A DNA stretch of 64,000 nucleotides from Huiozyma naganishii CBS 8797 (taxonomy: Eukaryota; Ascomycota; Saccharomycetes; Saccharomycetales; Saccharomycetaceae), in NCBI RefSeq assembly GCF_000348985.1, contig NC_035926.1:1-64000 (forward strand). The letters run 5' to 3'. Positions within the stretch are counted from its first letter, which is position 1, and each line of letters begins with the position of its first letter. A program made the translations under genes and the position numbers. Shown one piece after another: positions 18,579 through 28,891 of the stretch. The notes beneath the pieces were generated by a model. The model saw nothing but the letters and a program-made list of their open reading frames with translations. It searched no databases and was not told the DNA's origin.

Positions 18579-20417
18579 ATGTTAAGTCCCGAACGTCGTC
18601 CCTCCGTGGCAGAAAGAAGGCCGTCGCTGTACATGTATCAGCAACCTAATTCGATAACTGTCCCGCATCTGGCTGGTATTGAGGACCCGTTGCCTGAAAC
18701 TACCCCGGAAAAAGTGGATGTTTTGATTGTGGGGACCGGGATAGTGGAGAGTATGCTTGCCGCTGCATTAGCCTGGCAGGGATCCTCTGTTCTACACATT
18801 GACTCTAACGATTATTACGGTGACACCTCGGCGACAATGACTGTAGATCAAGTGAAAAGGTGGGTAGAGAGAATACACCAGGGACTTGTGCCTTGCTACT
18901 CTGACGCCAAATTATACGTTTCGAATAGCATTCACCCAAATGGAAAATATATTTCAAAAGATTTTGGTATTGACCTTTCACCAAAAATTTTATTCTCCAA
19001 ATCGGACTTGCTATCTATCCTAGTGAAGTCAAGGGTTTATCAATATTTGGAATTCCAATCGCTATCTACTTTCCACACCTATGAAAACGATTCCTTTGAG
19101 AAATTAACGAATACAAAGCAAGAGATATTTACAGACCAGAACTTGCCCCTAATGACCAAACGCAACATAATGAAGTTCATCAAATTCGTGCTCGAATGGG
19201 AAGCACACCCTGAAATATGGGAACCTTACGCTGATAGAACACTGATGGAGCTTCTTGTCGAGAAGTTCAAACTTGAAAAGCCACAAGTTTTCGAGTTAAT
19301 GTTTTCTATCGGGTTATGTTACAATATCGATGCCAAAATCCCAGGATCTCTACAAAGAATTCGTCGGTATCTGAGTAGTTACGACGTGTACGGTCCATTC
19401 CCAGTGATGTATTCTAAATATGGGGGCGCGGGTGAGATATCACAAGGTTTTTGTAGATCGGCTGCGGTTGCTGGGGCTACGTATAAATTGAATGAAAGGT
19501 TGCTGTCGTTCGATCCGAACACTAAAGTTGCTACTTTCCAAGATGGGTCGAAAGTTTCCGTTGAAGAAAAAGTTGTTATTTCCCCCACGCAGGCATCGGA
19601 ATATAGTAAAAACGTTCCGGCGCAAAAATACGAAGTTCATAGACTGACGTGTGTCGTGGAAAAGGACTGTACGGAATGGTTTGCCGAGGGTGAATCGGCA
19701 GCTGTTATTGTTTTCCCACCGCAGTCATTGAAATCTGGGAACAAACAAGTGGTGCAAGCGTTTATTTTAGGGTCGAACTCGGAATGTTGTCCAAGGGGGA
19801 CCTCGATATGGTATCTAAGCAGTACTGAGCAGGGGCCTCGTGCAGAAATGGACTTGGATGCCGCGCTAGAAGCAATGGAAATGAGTATTCTGAGGGAATC
19901 GGATCAAGATATTGCTGCTGACGACGACCTTGTTCAAATGGCTGCTGACGGGCATGCGGCCGTGATCAACTCAGTGAAACTGGGTAAGTCATTCAAGGAA
20001 TACATTTCAAGAGAAAAAGTTCAATTTCTTTTCAAGCTTTACTACACACAATACACTGCTACTCCAGCATTTGATGTAGTTAATCCTACGTTTTTCGATA
20101 CGGGGGCACAAATTAGTGGTAAATTGATACCTGGGGCTAGCGATAACGGTTGCCTTTACACTGCAATGCCATCGAGTGAAATATCATACGATGAAGTAGT
20201 CTCAGCTGCAAAAGTGCTCTATGAAAAGATAGTCGGTAGCGATGATGATTTCTTCGATATTGACTTTGAGGATGAGGATGAAGTGGCAAACAACGAGCAA
20301 AGCAAACTCTCGTATGAAAATGCCATTGAAGATGATGACGATGACGTTGGCGGTGCAGACAGGGATATTGAAATGCAAGACGAGACAAGTGAATTTGTTG
20401 GAGAGATGGAACTATGA
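18579..20417 (+). CDS. MRS6: Rab escort protein
   Basis: Mrs6 presents newly made Rab GTPases (Ypt1, Sec4) to the type II geranylgeranyltransferase Bet4-Bet2 and then delivers them to membranes. It also links to Sfp1 signalling in S. cerevisiae. The 612-residue product (family about 603) carries the GDI/REP-fold N-terminus with the dinucleotide-type motif DVLIVGTGIVESMLAAALA (residues about 49-67), followed by HIDSNDYYG. The REP/GDI-conserved segments KIPGSLQRI, YGPFPVMYSKYGGAGEISQGF and DNGCLYTA are also present. The C-terminus is very acidic (Asp/Glu runs from about residue 555). The start is the only ATG near the conserved N-terminus. It sits on the same strand as GPB1 and RPS12, as in S. 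cerevisiae. Confidence 0.94.
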   Translation: MLSPERRPSVAERRPSLYMYQQPNSITVPHLAGIEDPLPETTPEKVDVLIVGTGIVESMLAAALAWQGSSVLHIDSNDYYGDTSATMTVDQVKRWVERIHQGLVPCYSDAKLYVSNSIHPNGKYISKDFGIDLSPKILFSKSDLLSILVKSRVYQYLEFQSLSTFHTYENDSFEKLTNTKQEIFTDQNLPLMTKRNIMKFIKFVLEWEAHPEIWEPYADRTLMELLVEKFKLEKPQVFELMFSIGLCYNIDAKIPGSLQRIRRYLSSYDVYGPFPVMYSKYGGAGEISQGFCRSAAVAGATYKLNERLLSFDPNTKVATFQDGSKVSVEEKVVISPTQASEYSKNVPAQKYEVHRLTCVVEKDCTEWFAEGESAAVIVFPPQSLKSGNKQVVQAFILGSNSECCPRGTSIWYLSSTEQGPRAEMDLDAALEAMEMSILRESDQDIAADDDLVQMAADGHAAVINSVKLGKSFKEYISREKVQFLFKLYYTQYTATPAFDVVNPTFFDTGAQISGKLIPGASDNGCLYTAMPSSEISYDEVVSAAKVLYEKIVGSDDDFFDIDFEDEDEVANNEQSKLSYENAIEDDDDDVGGADRDIEMQDETSEFVGEMEL

Positions 20418-21168
20418 CGCAATGAATATTTAGACGGTACTTGTCCTCTGTGGCACGGCTGTCACGACAGTGAGAAATGAATCTTGGCGAAATTGCACGA
20501 GATTTCTGACCACATATACGTGGCTTCAGGAAAGCTTCAAGACGTGGGGCAGCGGAAACGAAAGGGAAAGTTTAGGATTAGAAGGGTTCATAAATACATG
20601 ACACTTTGCTCTTCATTTTGGAACAGGGTCTAGGGAGTTCCAGATGGTTTTGTATTTCTCCATATTTGGGAAACGAGAACAACCTGTAACTGTCAATTCA
20701 TATTTCATAAAATCAATAAAGTAGACACGCATGTAAGAGTCTGTTTACTATTATTAACGTATATATGTAACACTACTTCGTGACCGGGGTATGAGAAGAA
20801 GCACAGTACATTTTGTTCAATTACTGTTTAAATCACCCGTGCACCACCAGAAAGTTTTATACACTGAAAAATAAATAGTTTTTTAAAGTATCTATTTCAC
20901 ATAATTTCCCTTTTAGGAAGATACGCAAAAAAATGACAATTTCCGCATTGAGTTCATCGCCATTTTTTTCACTCTGTGAAAAAGTTGATACAAAGCACAG
21001 CAAAAAGTTGCACTCATTGCTAAGAGCATCTGTAACCTTTCCGATGATTTAAGTTACGCTTTTTCCTCTTCTTTACTTGCAAGATCCCCACTGAGCAGTC
21101 TTTGTATATTTCTTACTGTCGAAGAAGTCACTCTAGCCTAAGTCCCCTATACTAAACATCATAAAATA
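20418..21168. other. MRS6-RPS12 intergenic region (RPS12 promoter)
   Basis: This 751-bp non-coding interval has a candidate Rap1 site in its middle (listed separately) and T-rich stretches toward RPS12, a typical ribosomal-protein promoter layout. No RNA gene is recognised. Confidence 0.5.
20833..20845 (+). promoter_or_regulatory. Candidate Rap1 (RPG box) site upstream of RPS12
   Basis: TCACCCGTGCACC agrees with the Rap1 consensus ACACCCRYACAYM at 11 of 13 positions. It lies 324 bp before the RPS12 start, within the usual range for Rap1 at ribosomal-protein genes. Confidence 0.4.
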
Positions 21169-21600
21169 ATGTCTGACGTTGAAGAAGTTGTTGAGATCCA
21201 AGAAGAAGAAGTTGTCGAGCAAACCGCTGAAGTTACCATCGAGGATGCTTTGAAGGTTGTTCTAAGAACCGCCTTGATTCACGACGGTTTGGCCAGAGGT
21301 TTGAGAGAGTCTACTAAGGCCTTGACCAAGGGTGAAGCCCAATTGGTCGTCCTGGTCTCCTCTGTCACCGAAGACAACATCATCAAACTTGTTGAAGGTT
21401 TGGCTAACGACCCAGAAAACAAGGTTCCCTTGATCAAGGTTGCTGACGCCAAGCAATTGGGTGAATGGGCCGGTTTGGGTAAGATCGACCGTGAAGGTAA
21501 CGCCAGAAAGGTCGTTGGTGCCTCCGTTGTCGTTGTCAAGAAGTGGGGTGCTGAAACTGACGAGCGTGCCATGATTTTGGAACACTTCTCCCAACAGTAG
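21169..21600 (+). CDS. RPS12: 40S ribosomal protein S12 (eS12)
   Basis: A component of the small ribosomal subunit beak. At 143 residues it has exactly the S. cerevisiae length. It has the acidic N-terminal tail rich in Glu/Val and then the L7Ae/L30e-fold core: [41 protein letters not shown], and [16 protein letters not shown] [14 protein letters not shown]. Codon use is strongly biased (GGT, GAA, AAG, TTG, GTT/GTC), as expected for a very highly expressed gene and unlike its neighbours. No intron. It is convergent with RAD17, 168 bp apart, conserving the S. cerevisiae arrangement. Confidence 0.97.
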   Translation: MSDVEEVVEIQEEEVVEQTAEVTIEDALKVVLRTALIHDGLARGLRESTKALTKGEAQLVVLVSSVTEDNIIKLVEGLANDPENKVPLIKVADAKQLGEWAGLGKIDREGNARKVVGASVVVVKKWGAETDERAMILEHFSQQ

Positions 21601-21768
21601 ATGAACTAGCATTCTGAAGTTTTCTATCTCTTTTTTTTCTGTTAGTGTTGTATAACCATACATATAATTAATCAAAAGAAATATAGGATATTTTGTTGTT
21701 CTCTTATATGGGATGAGATGCAAGGATTATATATGCGATAGAGATAATTTAGACTAATGCGCGAGCGG

Positions 21769-22941
21769 TCAAAAAAAGAGAGGCACACTGTTCGTTATAT
21801 GTAGTTCCTCATCGGTATCGGATTCCGAGTGAGTTTCTGCGTTATGGTTAGGAGCAAAGGGTTTGTCTTCCATGGTTGTCCTACTGCTGATATAATTGAT
21901 TTCTCGGTTCTTTTTGGTATTGGTAGTTTCCATCAGCAACTCTATGTCTTGCTGCGCTAAGCTGTCAAGCGCCTCCTTTGCAAACATGCAAATCTCGATG
22001 ACAATTCCAGGGTAATCTCTCGGGAGTTGTGGCTGCTTCACTGTAGTGTTGTTTGTTGCTGGGTCGTTTCTTGGTTTGGAGACAAGAACGTCCTCTGTTT
22101 GGCTAAGTATATTGACACTCAGAACTTGTTGAGCATCCATTCTGAATAGCACTTTAGACGCGATCTTTACACTGAGCCGTATTTTGTCAATCGAATTGAA
22201 ATCGAAAAAGCCAACCACTGGTGTGTCGTAGAGTAACGTTGTCGAATCACCCTTGTAAATCTCCAATTTCTCTATTATTGATCTATTGTTCGGTAGTATA
22301 ATCTTTGAGAATCCAAGGTCTGATTTTGCGATTATGGCAAACACACTCTCGTGGCCCGTCTCAGAGGTCTTGGCGTAAAGGTAACATTGCTTGCAACCTA
22401 TTTCTTTCAACTCTTTCAACGCATTGTACAATGTGTCACCCTTGATTATACATTCGAAGACGATTTCGTCCTTGGCCAGTTGTAGTCCGTTAACGTTGCT
22501 ATCAAAGTCGTTGAACAATAAGGTGGAGTATTCGACTCTCTCCTCTATAAAGGAATCCTCGAAGATTAAAATGAAGGGTGATCCGTGCCCGTCATAAGTC
22601 AGTGTACACTCGACGATGTCATCTACGTTTTTACTCATGATATTGACACTGTCAAGAAGATGATTGATCTTCACACATAGTTTCATACAGGACTGCAAGT
22701 CCCCATCGGCATCTACTCGCTCATCCCCGAATTCCTCCTCATCAGGGTATTGATACGACGTAAACAACTCCTTCGACAGCAGCAATTGTATCTTGATGAC
22801 GTGGTTATTCTCTCTGACAAACGACAGCCCATCTCTGTCGATGTAAATCAGGACGTCATCCTTCAATCCAAACGGTGTCAAGCAGTTCAGCGCCGTGGTA
22901 AAGTGTTCCAGGTGCACAGTAGAGGCAACAAACGTGCCCAT
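21769..22941 (-). CDS. RAD17: Rad17, subunit of the 9-1-1 DNA-damage checkpoint clamp
   Basis: S. cerevisiae Rad17 is the Rad1 orthologue that forms the PCNA-like ring with Mec3 and Ddc1. Rad24-RFC loads the ring at damaged DNA to activate Mec1. The 390-residue product is close to the family length (about 401). It begins TVHLEHFTTALNCLTPFGLKDDVLIYIDRDGLSFV, the characteristic first sliding-clamp strand-helix unit, and contains IVECTLTYDGHGSPFILIFED in the middle. The C-terminal 60 residues are polar, with likely SD/TD phosphosites. The assignment relies on these segments plus conserved position between RPS12 and SCP1. PEX22 is divergent, 181 bp away. Confidence 0.92.
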   Translation of the reverse strand: MGTFVASTVHLEHFTTALNCLTPFGLKDDVLIYIDRDGLSFVRENNHVIKIQLLLSKELFTSYQYPDEEEFGDERVDADGDLQSCMKLCVKINHLLDSVNIMSKNVDDIVECTLTYDGHGSPFILIFEDSFIEERVEYSTLLFNDFDSNVNGLQLAKDEIVFECIIKGDTLYNALKELKEIGCKQCYLYAKTSETGHESVFAIIAKSDLGFSKIILPNNRSIIEKLEIYKGDSTTLLYDTPVVGFFDFNSIDKIRLSVKIASKVLFRMDAQQVLSVNILSQTEDVLVSKPRNDPATNNTTVKQPQLPRDYPGIVIEICMFAKEALDSLAQQDIELLMETTNTKKNREINYISSRTTMEDKPFAPNHNAETHSESDTDEELHITNSVPLFF

Positions 22942-23122
22942 GATTCACCGTTGGGACCCAATTCTGTGCGAGGAGCAATGCGTCCCGCCATGTTTAATAA
23001 AAGGATTCCATCCGCCTTTCATATATAAATTTGATCATGATATTTTGGCATTGAATGTGTCAAAGAGCGAAGCAGCAGCATGGACTTGATTCGAGGTGAA
23101 TTGGCAGCTTTCCTAGACCCGA

Positions 23123-23629
23123 ATGGCCCCTCCACGATCTCAGAGGAAGCGAGCGCTCAACTGTACCGGTGCTCTTGTGGCCGCTGTTGGACTTGGAGTA
23201 ACATGCTGGTACCTTTGGAAGAATTACACAGGTGAGGCAGAAGGGGAGCAGAGACTCTCGAGAGAAGAAGCAGCAGAATCGAAATGTGTTGTGGTGACGC
23301 CCAGTGTCTGTGATGTTCAGAATATGGTCCATTGGGAGATGCTCATAAATTCAGACCAAGAGGATATTGTGTTCTTGGTGGCACCAGGGTGTCACGATAG
23401 GTTCTCATCGGAGGTTCTTAGTTTAGTGGATGAACAGTTCAAGTACAAAGCTATAAATTGCGAGACTGTTGATGGAATATGGTACTGTGTGAAATCGCTG
23501 ATGAAGCAACAACTGTACGTTATTCCAAGCGAAGTCTCTAACGGTATCCCCAATGACATTGCAAGGTACGTTCAGGATATTGGACAATGGCGCACCAGAG
23601 AGGATATACTAGTGGCCTTCCCCGTGTAA
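23123..23629 (+). CDS. PEX22: Peroxin 22, membrane anchor of the ubiquitin-conjugating enzyme Pex4
   Basis: Pex22 is an integral peroxisomal membrane protein that recruits and activates Pex4, the E2 that works with Pex2/10/12 in receptor recycling. The 168-residue product (family about 180) has a short basic N-terminus (MAPPRSQRKRA), one membrane segment at about residues 14-33 and a cytosolic domain. Recognisable points are the KCVVVTPSV strand, VFLVAPGCHD, and the motif INCETVDGIWYCVKSL, which parallels IIYCDSMDGLWSCVRRL of S. cerevisiae. In S. cerevisiae it lies on chromosome I near OAF1. Here it is inserted between two chromosome XV-type genes, RAD17 and SCP1. Confidence 0.88.
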   Translation: MAPPRSQRKRALNCTGALVAAVGLGVTCWYLWKNYTGEAEGEQRLSREEAAESKCVVVTPSVCDVQNMVHWEMLINSDQEDIVFLVAPGCHDRFSSEVLSLVDEQFKYKAINCETVDGIWYCVKSLMKQQLYVIPSEVSNGIPNDIARYVQDIGQWRTREDILVAFPV

Positions 23630-23640
23630 TGGGAGGCCCT

Positions 23641-23654
23641 CCCCCCCCCCCCCC
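23641..23654. repeat. Poly-C tract
   Basis: Fourteen consecutive C lie 12 bp after the PEX22 stop, in the convergent PEX22-SCP1 interval. The length is prone to sequencing error. Confidence 0.95.
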
Positions 23655-23758
23655 TACCTACTATATATATACACCAGAGACGATGATGATGCTTTTATAT
23701 CTAATAGAGACTATATTTTACCTGCAATGAAGTTACCGCAACTACCTACCAGCGACAC

Positions 23759-24364
23759 TTATACGATATCCCTTTTGTGTCCAAACACGACGTTCTCAGA
23801 ACCTTGTGACGCACCGCCCATATACCCGTATTCGTGGGTACTCCACTGTGCGTCTCGCAAATGGTCTGGTTTCCGTTTCACCTTCGGTGGTATTCTTTTC
23901 TCCACGAGTTGCGGACCAAGCACTGGAAACCGTTCAGGATGCTTCTTGTTTGCGTATCTGGATAGAGATTTGAGAGCCTGGTACACGGACGCCGCGTCCT
24001 TTTTCTCGAACAAGTCCACGGTTTGGAACAGTTCATCCTGTGGAACACCGTACCGCGACGCAAACACCAAGAATTGCGATATCTGTTCCATCTGCACAAA
24101 CGGCATTGGTGACTCCTTCCACTTGATTAGTGGGTATGTCGTGGTTTCATGCTCTGCTAAAATGTTGGCAATGCGACACAACACCGTGCCGTCCTTCAAC
24201 TTTTCCAAAAGATCACTCCCCTCTTTGTAACCGTCTTCCTGTAAGACATCTACGAACACCCAATGGCCGATTGCATCTATATCCTCCGGTGAGAACTTCC
24301 CGCTTCTTAACACTTGCAAATCGTGGTCCAAGGACGTCACCTCAGGTACTTCTGTATCGTTCAT
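23759..24364 (-). CDS. SCP1: Scp1, calponin/transgelin-type actin-bundling protein
   Basis: Scp1 cross-links actin filaments in cortical patches and contributes to endocytosis and cytoskeleton stability. From the ATG at 24362-24364 the product has 201 residues, matching the S. cerevisiae protein (200), with nine residues before TSLD in both. An earlier in-frame ATG at 24401-24403 would add 13 residues and cannot be excluded. One calponin-homology domain covers about residues 20-130 (IDAIGHWVFVDVL, LLEKLKDGTVLCRIANIL, PFVQMEQISQFL, DLFEKKD). The C-terminus ends with a calponin-like motif (EYGYMGGASQG) and GHKRDIV. It is divergent from PIP2/OAF1 across 180 bp. Confidence 0.94.
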   Translation of the reverse strand: MNDTEVPEVTSLDHDLQVLRSGKFSPEDIDAIGHWVFVDVLQEDGYKEGSDLLEKLKDGTVLCRIANILAEHETTTYPLIKWKESPMPFVQMEQISQFLVFASRYGVPQDELFQTVDLFEKKDAASVYQALKSLSRYANKKHPERFPVLGPQLVEKRIPPKVKRKPDHLRDAQWSTHEYGYMGGASQGSENVVFGHKRDIV

Positions 24365-24544
24365 CTTCCAATACAAGTCTTGTACTTCTTTCTTCTTTTG
24401 CATATGTTAAGTCGTTTGTAATATATTAACATTTGTATTAGAAATATCAAATTTCGCCAAGGGCCTTAAAATGAATCTTGTATCTTATGTTGCAGTTGCA
24501 GGAGTTAGAAGAGCTTGAATTGAGTGCAAACTGGGCCCAGTTCA

Positions 24545-27391
24545 ATGACGGATCGTGCAGTGACGGGACCGGATGTTGTTGTCAAGGCTCCCTCTCAAAA
24601 ACGGAAGAGGAACAGACTTTCTTACGTTTGCAAGGCTTGCAGGACTGCTAAGGCAAAATGCGACAAAGAGAAACCGCAGTGCGGCAGATGCTATAAGCTT
24701 GGGGTCGAGTGTGTGTACGATACAATCATACAGACGGGCCCGAAGTACTCGACTAAGGAGACCAAGATACGCATTCTAGAGAACGAGTTGGACTACTGGC
24801 AGAAGAAGACCAAAGAGTTATTCAAAGAACAAGAGGATTCCATTCTGAAAAGATCCAAAAACGTGCAGAAGGGGCCACAGGAGTCTGTTGCCGGGAGTAA
24901 TCGGTTGGCTTGGCTAGAACCCGTCTTGATGGCGGCGCCGACAGACCGTTCGTCACTCGCTGCAGATCCATTTTTCCAACTCCATGTGAACGTTTGTAAC
25001 ACGAATCCAAGGCTAATTATGTCCCGGGTGATGAAACGGGAGGTCAATCCTCTGTCGGAGAACTACCTGATCATTAACGATACTTTTTTTGCCGCGCTGC
25101 TGGTGTCCCTTTTTATGAACTTGAGCAGTAAAAGGGAATGCAATTCGGGAAATATCATTATATCTGCGCTGACGGCCGACTTGTCAATATCTAGGACGCA
25201 CTCGGATGTGACGCAGAGTGTTACGAGGTTGAAGAACGTAACGTTACAACAAAGCGACCCGAAGGACACAGCTAAGATCAATGAATTTTTCGACCGGCTG
25301 TTCCAGATAACGGACCCAAATTCTAACGTGAAAATGAAGACGTTGATGGAGTCCCTGAAAAGCACCACGGAAAATGCGTACTTAGAGGATCACTGCACAA
25401 ATGACTACTCTGATCTGCTAAAGAGCTTTATCAAGAGTTTTGAGACTTTATTACCGCCAATGAACATTATAGAGGATTACAAGAACCATTTTTACGAGAG
25501 TATCTACGCGATGCTGCCGTTCTTAGAGATTGACATGTTTGAGGAGGTCATTAGCGGGATAATACGACGGGACCCCAAAGATAGTAGCAAAATCTCCATT
25601 TCGTTGGGTCAAACGGAACTGCGGAACAAAATCGAAAACCTGTGTCTGCTGGCATGCATCTTGAAAGTTTCGTACATGTCTCTCAGTATGACCGAGATGA
25701 GTAGCTTTCCAGACGGGCCACCCCCCTTTGACCCTCAAATTTTGCAAGAGCACCCTATCAGTAGCGATCTGATTACACTGGTGCTGCGATGCATTTCGAG
25801 TGAGAATTGGGGGGCATGTCCGAATGAAAACATCATCTCGAATCTTTTGTACGTGTGGGCCTTTTTCGTGTTTTCCCCCGATGAGGGTGATTTTTTCGTT
25901 GATGCTCCCACAGATATCCTGGGGGACACCGTAATTATGTTATCAACTGCAGTTGGCCTACATCGAGATCCCTCAGACTATACTTCTCTGCGACAGTACT
26001 TGGACAAAAGATTGTTGAACCACAGGCGGCTTCTGTGGCTATCTGTGATATCCATGTCTGTGTTTGAGTCTGTGTTGAAGGGTCGTAGAATATACTCGAA
26101 CCGGTTATTGGACACGTTTATTGACATAAATTCGGGGGACGCATTTGCCGATTACATGGACAGGGTAGAAAGAGATCTCCCTGAGAATTGTAAGACAAGG
26201 ATGTTTCTGTTGAATTTGCACGAGATGGTGTACCGTAGGACATATTTGGCGCTGCTACACCAGGATTTGAACGACCTGACGATGACATACAGTTCTTCGA
26301 TCCCGCTTTGGAAGATCGAAAATGCAATGAGCAAAATTGACGATTTCAACAGGGAGAATATGGCGTCTAAAGCTGTGAGCCTGTCTGAATTGGGCGAGTC
26401 CCCCGAGGATATGTTGAACCAGATGTTTATTATCACGACGCGGCCGACTTTGTTGTTCATTGGTAAGATAATTAGCGATGTGTTGGAGTTGCGTACTACG
26501 TATGCGTTGATGCTACATTTTGAGCAAAAATGTCACAGGGACGGCACGTCACACCTGAAGTACTACTTCCGATATTTCAAGCTGACTGTGAAGAATGCGA
26601 TCAAATTAGCTCACATGTACGAGCAGTACTACCACCCAGAGGACCCGAAGGATGCGTTGAGTCCGATGACGCGGTACTACCTATCCAAGTTTTTCCAGAT
26701 GTCGATATCTTCTGCGATGTTCACGTTACTTGTGTTGAGTATGCGGACTGAATTGACGGAACACTTGTTCCAACGGGACCCCTCGATGGCGGATGAAGTG
26801 TGTGATATCATAGAGACGATCACGCAGTTGAAGAAAGTGAATCACGTCTTGCAAGTGGTTCTTACACGGATATACCATTTGGGCACAGAGAATTTGCGAT
26901 ACTCTTACTTTTCGATCTTCAAGATGTTTGCGATGTACGACTTGATCTTGCAACGGATCAACAGTGGGCAACTGTGGTCTGGATTGTTCCGCGAGATTAA
27001 CGGTACGGAGATAGACCCGCGGATCAGTAAGTTTCTGAGCATGTCGTTCAATGTCGAGTGGAACCTGGGCAGTGCGCACGGTGTGAAGTTAATTGACGCG
27101 CTAAAGTCGCGGAACCATTGTATTGGGATCCCCGTGGGGGACTTAATCGATTTTATACAGGAGTTGGAGTCTATGCCCGAGTATATGGAGATGGCGCGAC
27201 ACGTGGAGCTCTCCGTGGACGGGTTGTTCCCGATGGACCCCTCGAACTCGCTTTCCCCGCAGGACGTTTCTGGCACGTTGGGGGGGACACCACCAACTGG
27301 TGGAGAGGCGAACCTTTCGAGGAACTTGACGAGTACATTTGGTAATTTGGATATCTTCAACTACGACTTCTTCTTCCATAACGATGAGTAG
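24545..27391 (+). CDS. PIP2: Zn(II)2Cys6 oleate-responsive transcription factor (Pip2/Oaf1)
   Basis: Pip2 and Oaf1 form the fatty-acid-sensing activator that binds oleate response elements (CGG pairs) and induces peroxisomal and beta-oxidation genes. The 948-residue product starts at the first in-frame ATG (24545). The binuclear zinc cluster CX2CX6CX6CX2CX6C lies at about residues 29-56, preceded by a basic QKRKRNR stretch and followed by a coiled-coil-like ENELDYWQKKTKEL. The middle is the fungal regulatory domain. The C-terminus (DIFNYDFFFHNDE) is an acidic-aromatic activation motif as in Oaf1 and Pip2. Orientation between SCP1 and AIM2 is compatible with either paralogue; the symbol follows the chromosome XV track. 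OAF1 is the alternative. Confidence 0.85.
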   Translation: MTDRAVTGPDVVVKAPSQKRKRNRLSYVCKACRTAKAKCDKEKPQCGRCYKLGVECVYDTIIQTGPKYSTKETKIRILENELDYWQKKTKELFKEQEDSILKRSKNVQKGPQESVAGSNRLAWLEPVLMAAPTDRSSLAADPFFQLHVNVCNTNPRLIMSRVMKREVNPLSENYLIINDTFFAALLVSLFMNLSSKRECNSGNIIISALTADLSISRTHSDVTQSVTRLKNVTLQQSDPKDTAKINEFFDRLFQITDPNSNVKMKTLMESLKSTTENAYLEDHCTNDYSDLLKSFIKSFETLLPPMNIIEDYKNHFYESIYAMLPFLEIDMFEEVISGIIRRDPKDSSKISISLGQTELRNKIENLCLLACILKVSYMSLSMTEMSSFPDGPPPFDPQILQEHPISSDLITLVLRCISSENWGACPNENIISNLLYVWAFFVFSPDEGDFFVDAPTDILGDTVIMLSTAVGLHRDPSDYTSLRQYLDKRLLNHRRLLWLSVISMSVFESVLKGRRIYSNRLLDTFIDINSGDAFADYMDRVERDLPENCKTRMFLLNLHEMVYRRTYLALLHQDLNDLTMTYSSSIPLWKIENAMSKIDDFNRENMASKAVSLSELGESPEDMLNQMFIITTRPTLLFIGKIISDVLELRTTYALMLHFEQKCHRDGTSHLKYYFRYFKLTVKNAIKLAHMYEQYYHPEDPKDALSPMTRYYLSKFFQMSISSAMFTLLVLSMRTELTEHLFQRDPSMADEVCDIIETITQLKKVNHVLQVVLTRIYHLGTENLRYSYFSIFKMFAMYDLILQRINSGQLWSGLFREINGTEIDPRISKFLSMSFNVEWNLGSAHGVKLIDALKSRNHCIGIPVGDLIDFIQELESMPEYMEMARHVELSVDGLFPMDPSNSLSPQDVSGTLGGTPPTGGEANLSRNLTSTFGNLDIFNYDFFFHNDE

Positions 27392-27443
27392 CGAGCGCAC
27401 TTGTACTTTAAATAGCTAAAATGTTTAAGTATGGAGGTTTTTA

Positions 27444-28196
27444 CTACTTGAAGAAATGATTGAACCAATGGATTTGGTCCAAGAGTGCCTTTTCCTTTGC
27501 GTACTTGACCCTTCGGTCCGAGACGTCACCTCTTGCGGCGAATCCGTGTTGAGTACCTGCGAACAAATCCAATTGGTACATAGCACCAATCTCGTTCAAT
27601 TTCTCCTCACTTGAGTGTCTAAGTTCCGGAGTAAAGATCTGGTCTGTTTCTGCAGCGGACACTAGCAAAGGTCTGTGCGCACCGATCGCTGCCAACTCCT
27701 CCAACGAGACGAACGATGGGTGTGCAATTGCGCCCACGGTGGCCCCCGCTTTATGAGCTGGGTCTAACAATTGTACAGCAAATTTAGCACCGAAACAGTA
27801 CCCAACTACACCAATCTGAGCCCCAGGGTTACACTCTGCATGTAATTGTTCCATGAACCCGTTAACGATGGGTTCTGTGATATCTGGAGTGTGTCCCTGT
27901 AACCATTTCGGGAAATCGACGTTCCCTGACAAGTCAGTAATCTCATCACCTTTCAAGATATCGGGAACGAGGACACGAGCACAAGCACCTTTAGCCAATT
28001 GGTCAGCGATAAGTTTGACGTTGTTGAGTTTATTCCCGTAGACGTCCGTGAGCACTACAATGACTCTATTGGGTTGTTGGGTGTCGCCCTGCGCGACGTA
28101 CGTGTCCAACCCGTACACTCTTTGGAACGAGCCTTTTGGTTCACCCTCGTGGTAGAACCCCTTGAAGCAGCACTTCCCAGGTGGATTAGAAGCCAT
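27444..28196 (-). CDS. AIM2: Dienelactone hydrolase-family protein (Aim2)
   Basis: Aim2 is a cytosolic alpha/beta-hydrolase of the dienelactone hydrolase family. Its physiological substrate is unknown, though loss affects mitochondrial inheritance screens. The start at 28194-28196 ([13 protein letters not shown]) is chosen because it aligns exactly with the S. cerevisiae N-terminus, giving 250 residues (family 246). A second ATG nine codons upstream is in frame. The catalytic triad is visible: Cys 134 in GYCFG, Asp 185 in AETDQIF and His 217 in QHGFAARGD. It is convergent with PIP2/OAF1, only 52 bp apart, as OAF1 and AIM2 are on S. cerevisiae chromosome I. Confidence 0.93.
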   Translation of the reverse strand: MASNPPGKCCFKGFYHEGEPKGSFQRVYGLDTYVAQGDTQQPNRVIVVLTDVYGNKLNNVKLIADQLAKGACARVLVPDILKGDEITDLSGNVDFPKWLQGHTPDITEPIVNGFMEQLHAECNPGAQIGVVGYCFGAKFAVQLLDPAHKAGATVGAIAHPSFVSLEELAAIGAHRPLLVSAAETDQIFTPELRHSSEEKLNEIGAMYQLDLFAGTQHGFAARGDVSDRRVKYAKEKALLDQIHWFNHFFK

Positions 28197-28891
28197 GGGT
28201 GCGGTGTGTGTTCGCCTGGCCACTGACTACAAATGGCGCAGGGGCATACCCATAGACCTCTCTCTATATATACGATACGATACGGGACAATAAACGCGCG
28301 GGTACCCGGGAGCATAGCCGTGTGGCTCTACTGAGACGTCTGGTATAGGGGCAGTCCGGGGCTGCGACCGCTGCAAGTGTTCAACGGACGGGCGGTGCTA
28401 TTCAATCGCAGAGTTGCGATCTGGGTGAGTCTGCTGGGCGTGTGTCTGCTGTGGGCGTGTACTGTGTAAAGCGAATGAGTCTCCCGTGTCTCCCGTGTTC
28501 CGCGGAACTGCAGAAGCACGTGGTGCGGTAGACCTGGTGCGTGGGACTGGGTCCCGCAAATGGAGACAGTTTTGTGTTACCCGCATGCGTGCTTCTCGCG
28601 TAGCACTATTATCTGTATACCTTTTGTACAGACCTTGCATTTCAAGTGCTACAGCAGTGCTGTCAATCGTAGATTATGGCTATCGCTGGCTTTTACTTAA
28701 AAAGAGCGAGGTAGGAGAGACTCTAATGGGCGGTTATACATAATCTTTTTATATGTTAATTAGTTGAGAAAAGCAGGTTTTCTGCCGAGGTGCAACTGCA
28801 GAGGTTGATAACGTGAATCGAGTTATGATCGGCCGAGTCGGGGCGACCCTGTTGTTATAGCATCTTCAGCACGTACTTAGCACTATCCTGT

